Below, in pieces: positions 61,994-64,000 of a stretch of DNA of 64,000 nucleotides (positions are counted from its first letter, which is position 1; each line of letters begins with the position of its first letter). The notes under the pieces are model-generated. The model worked only from the letters and a program-made list of their open reading frames with translations, made no database searches and had not been told where the DNA came from. The stretch covers positions 4,225 through 68,224 of the forward strand of contig JAGKWW010000009.1 in the NCBI GenBank assembly GCA_021151665.1. The letters are read 5' to 3'. The translations under genes and the position numbers were made by a program. Source of the stretch: Flavobacteriaceae bacterium (GTDB lineage: Bacteria > Bacteroidota > Bacteroidia > Flavobacteriales > Flavobacteriaceae).

Positions 61994-63945
61994 CTTGATA
62001 TTGTATTAAGTTGCGCAATAGTAAACCGGACTGTAGTCCCCTCTCCCGCTACAGACTCCAGCCATATCCTTCCGCCATGCATATCGACAATTTTTCTGCA
62101 GCTGGTAAGGCCAATACCATGCCCCGCATATTCAGAATCTTTATGGAGCCTCTGGAAGATATTAAAAATCTTGCCGAAATGCTTTGCAGGTATGCCGATG
62201 CCATTATCCCTTACATAAAATTCAAACGGCGCGCCGTCATTGGTTGCGCCTATTTCTACCATAGGTACTACTTCTGACCGACGGAATTTTACCGCGTTAT
62301 TAATTAGGTTCTGCATCAGCAGCCTGAATTCGGTTTCATATACCTCTAGTACAGGCAATTCCCGGATGGTTATCACCGCTCCGCTTTTTGTAATCAGGTC
62401 ATTCAGGTCGGCAATTACATCGTGTACAACAACGGCGCTGTCAACCCTCGTCAGTTTCTTTCTGTAACCCAGCCTTGCATAATCCAGCAGCAGGTGCACC
62501 AGAGTGTTCATTCGTGCAACGGCCTGGTTCATGGCGCTGTGATACGCTTTAATATCGTCATTTACCTGTCCGGGGTAATCTTCTTCAATTATCCTTATAT
62601 AATTGGATACCGTGCGCAACGGCTCTTTAAGGTCATGCGAAGCAAGGTAATTAAACTGCTCAAGCTCCTGGTACCGGGTTGCAAGCTCTATCATTTGCGC
62701 CCGCATTGTAGATTCTGCCTTTATACGCTCTGATATATCTACGATTGAAGCAAGTATCATTTTGCCCTCATCAGTTACAATAGGCTTCAGCGTGATCTCC
62801 ACCGGCAATTCCTGCCCTGATTTTGTTAATGCGAACATATTACGCCCCGCCCCCATTGTATGCTCTACGGGCCTTCTATGGTATGATTTGCGCAAGCCCG
62901 CATGCGAACTGCGAAACTGAGCCGGTACCAGCATATCGATATTGCCTGCCAGCAATTCTTCCTGCTCATATCCAAATATCTTCACAGTCTCCCGGTTTGC
63001 CATCCGTATATTACCCTCTGTGTCCGATATAATCAAACCATTGGGAGCCAGTTCTACCACTGTCCGGAAGCGCTCTTCGGCAATACGGTTCTTTTCTTCA
63101 ATCCGTCCTAATGCCCTGTAAGTCTTCCAGATAAGAAATAAGCCTATAAAGGAAAAAAGGACGGCAAACAGTGCGATCCCGAGTTCGGCACTAAAGGCAT
63201 GGCAACGGTGGGCTATTAACCGCAGGCCTGCAGATAACAGTACCATGGCTATGAATTGTACCGTTAGCCGCCGCGCAATGATACCTGCCGTACCGGTATT
63301 GGTAAACATCGCGGTAACACCTAAGAAAGGATTGAGCAGGGATGCCCCGGTTGAAATTAAGAGGAGGCAGATTGCCGTACTTAGCGCCACAGGGATAAAA
63401 AGGTTCAGGGTATAAAGTTCCGGCACTTGTATAAAATAGCCAATAAACACGATGTAGGTTACCGCGCTTACGCCATTAAAGAGATATTGCGAAAATCGCA
63501 GGAGCATCCTGCTGGTAGTATTGGATGCGGTCAAACCAAAACCCAATATCGTTACGCACGCCAGAGTTATAGGTGACATCCTTCCGGGGGCATATTTTTC
63601 CGGTGTAAATAAATCCTCCATAAAAAACCTGTCGATGGCATCAGAATGCCCAACAAGATTCATTATAAGATTTGTTATGGCAAAGATTGCTACGGCAAGC
63701 CCAAGCGCGGCAGAGAGGCGATGGTAAAATACGGATTTTGTATAGGAACGGATGTAAAGCGCAAGGCCAAGCAGTACAAAACAAATGGCTGTATTAAACT
63801 TCATTGGGTTTTGGCCCGGCGGAATGTTTAATATAAGCCTGATCGAAAAAATCCACCCTGCCATAACCAAAGTACCTATAGCCATGGATGCAAAAGCCAA
63901 AACCTGTATAACCCGACGATAGCCAGCCATGCCTGAAATAGCCAT
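61990..63945 (-). CDS. Membrane-anchored PAS sensor histidine kinase
   Basis: A 651-residue kinase. The first 270 residues hold about eight hydrophobic segments, a MASE-like integral membrane sensor. A PAS domain follows (about 290-400: RFRTVVELAPNGLIISDTEGNIRMAN), then HisKA with H437 (ASHDLKEPLRTV) and HATPase (NLINNAVKFR, DNGIGI, GHGIGLTSCRK). The HisKA resembles that of phytochrome-type kinases. It is coupled to the receiver gene by ATGA. Input signal unknown. A -7 box lies 32 nt upstream. Confidence 0.92.
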   Translation of the reverse strand: MAISGMAGYRRVIQVLAFASMAIGTLVMAGWIFSIRLILNIPPGQNPMKFNTAICFVLLGLALYIRSYTKSVFYHRLSAALGLAVAIFAITNLIMNLVGHSDAIDRFFMEDLFTPEKYAPGRMSPITLACVTILGFGLTASNTTSRMLLRFSQYLFNGVSAVTYIVFIGYFIQVPELYTLNLFIPVALSTAICLLLISTGASLLNPFLGVTAMFTNTGTAGIIARRLTVQFIAMVLLSAGLRLIAHRCHAFSAELGIALFAVLFSFIGLFLIWKTYRALGRIEEKNRIAEERFRTVVELAPNGLIISDTEGNIRMANRETVKIFGYEQEELLAGNIDMLVPAQFRSSHAGLRKSYHRRPVEHTMGAGRNMFALTKSGQELPVEITLKPIVTDEGKMILASIVDISERIKAESTMRAQMIELATRYQELEQFNYLASHDLKEPLRTVSNYIRIIEEDYPGQVNDDIKAYHSAMNQAVARMNTLVHLLLDYARLGYRKKLTRVDSAVVVHDVIADLNDLITKSGAVITIRELPVLEVYETEFRLLMQNLINNAVKFRRSEVVPMVEIGATNDGAPFEFYVRDNGIGIPAKHFGKIFNIFQRLHKDSEYAGHGIGLTSCRKIVDMHGGRIWLESVAGEGTTVRFTIAQLNTISR

Positions 63946-63976
63946 TCTTACAAATATTAAATTATTTAATATTTAA

Positions 63977-63984
63977 CAAATGTA
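63977..63984 (-). promoter_or_regulatory. -7 box of the PAS kinase operon
   Basis: TACATTTG on the minus strand (63984-63977), a perfect TAnnTTTG 32 nt before the ATG. The -33 region falls at or beyond the window edge. Confidence 0.55.
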
Positions 63985-64000
63985 GGAATTATATTAGACA

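Overview
The window reads as chromosomal DNA of a member of the Bacteroidota, most likely a Flavobacteriaceae/Flavobacterium-like bacterium. The signs are a SusC/SusD pair under a hybrid two-component (HTCS) regulator, two proteins with C-terminal type IX secretion sorting domains, a YtxJ bacillithiol-type protein, A-rich start regions with little Shine-Dalgarno use, and several promoters of the Bacteroidota type (TTTG, 18-19 nt, TAnnTTTG). No rRNA, tRNA, CRISPR array, prophage or intact insertion sequence was seen.

Layout. 1-3.0 kb: a partial trehalose-6-phosphate synthase gene facing away from a GH15 glycosidase gene. 3.0-6.5 kb: a minus-strand group of Zn alcohol dehydrogenase, FAD/Rieske oxidoreductase and a duplicated membrane protein. 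7.1-10.8 kb: a minus-strand group with an exported carboxypeptidase-regulatory-domain protein, an MpaB-like oxygenase, membrane proteins and a small winged-helix regulator. 10.9-25.7 kb: a polysaccharide utilisation locus (PUL): HTCS, SusC, SusD, GH130, MFS permease, an exported protein of no recognised family, and a GH13 alpha-glucosidase-like enzyme. A twin 10-bp palindrome 21 bp apart lies between HTCS and susC, and a terminator-like hairpin follows susD. 25.8-32.5 kb: a TPR/LuxR-type regulator, a DUF4397 secreted protein, an MscS channel and a duplicated PA14/Ig-like secreted protein.

33.0-39.5 kb is the most interesting region. It is a compact plus-strand signalling cluster: receiver protein, HNOBA-like/PAS/PAS histidine kinase, FIST-domain protein, sensor-less histidine kinase, Hpt protein and two LytTR response regulators. 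The FIST-kinase-Hpt order resembles the NosP-NahK-HptB nitric-oxide pathway of Pseudomonas. I infer a self-contained, possibly haem/NO-responsive phosphorelay with transcriptional output. A candidate small RNA of about 95 nt lies just upstream on the minus strand.

39.5-54.3 kb: a large exported glycosidase-like protein, an ECF sigma/anti-sigma/periplasmic sensor operon, a Crp-type regulator, glyA, fahA, a lipoprotein, ytxJ, clpB, small membrane proteins, an SRPBCC protein, a retropepsin-like protease and an aldose-1-epimerase-like protein. 54.4-64 kb: an AraC-type regulator with a strong Shine-Dalgarno, a red-light module (two receiver proteins, haem oxygenase, bacteriophytochrome kinase), an M14 peptidase, and a minus-strand PAS kinase/receiver pair. 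Single-domain receivers next to HWE/Cph1-like soluble kinases recur three times, so the window is unusually rich in two-component signalling.
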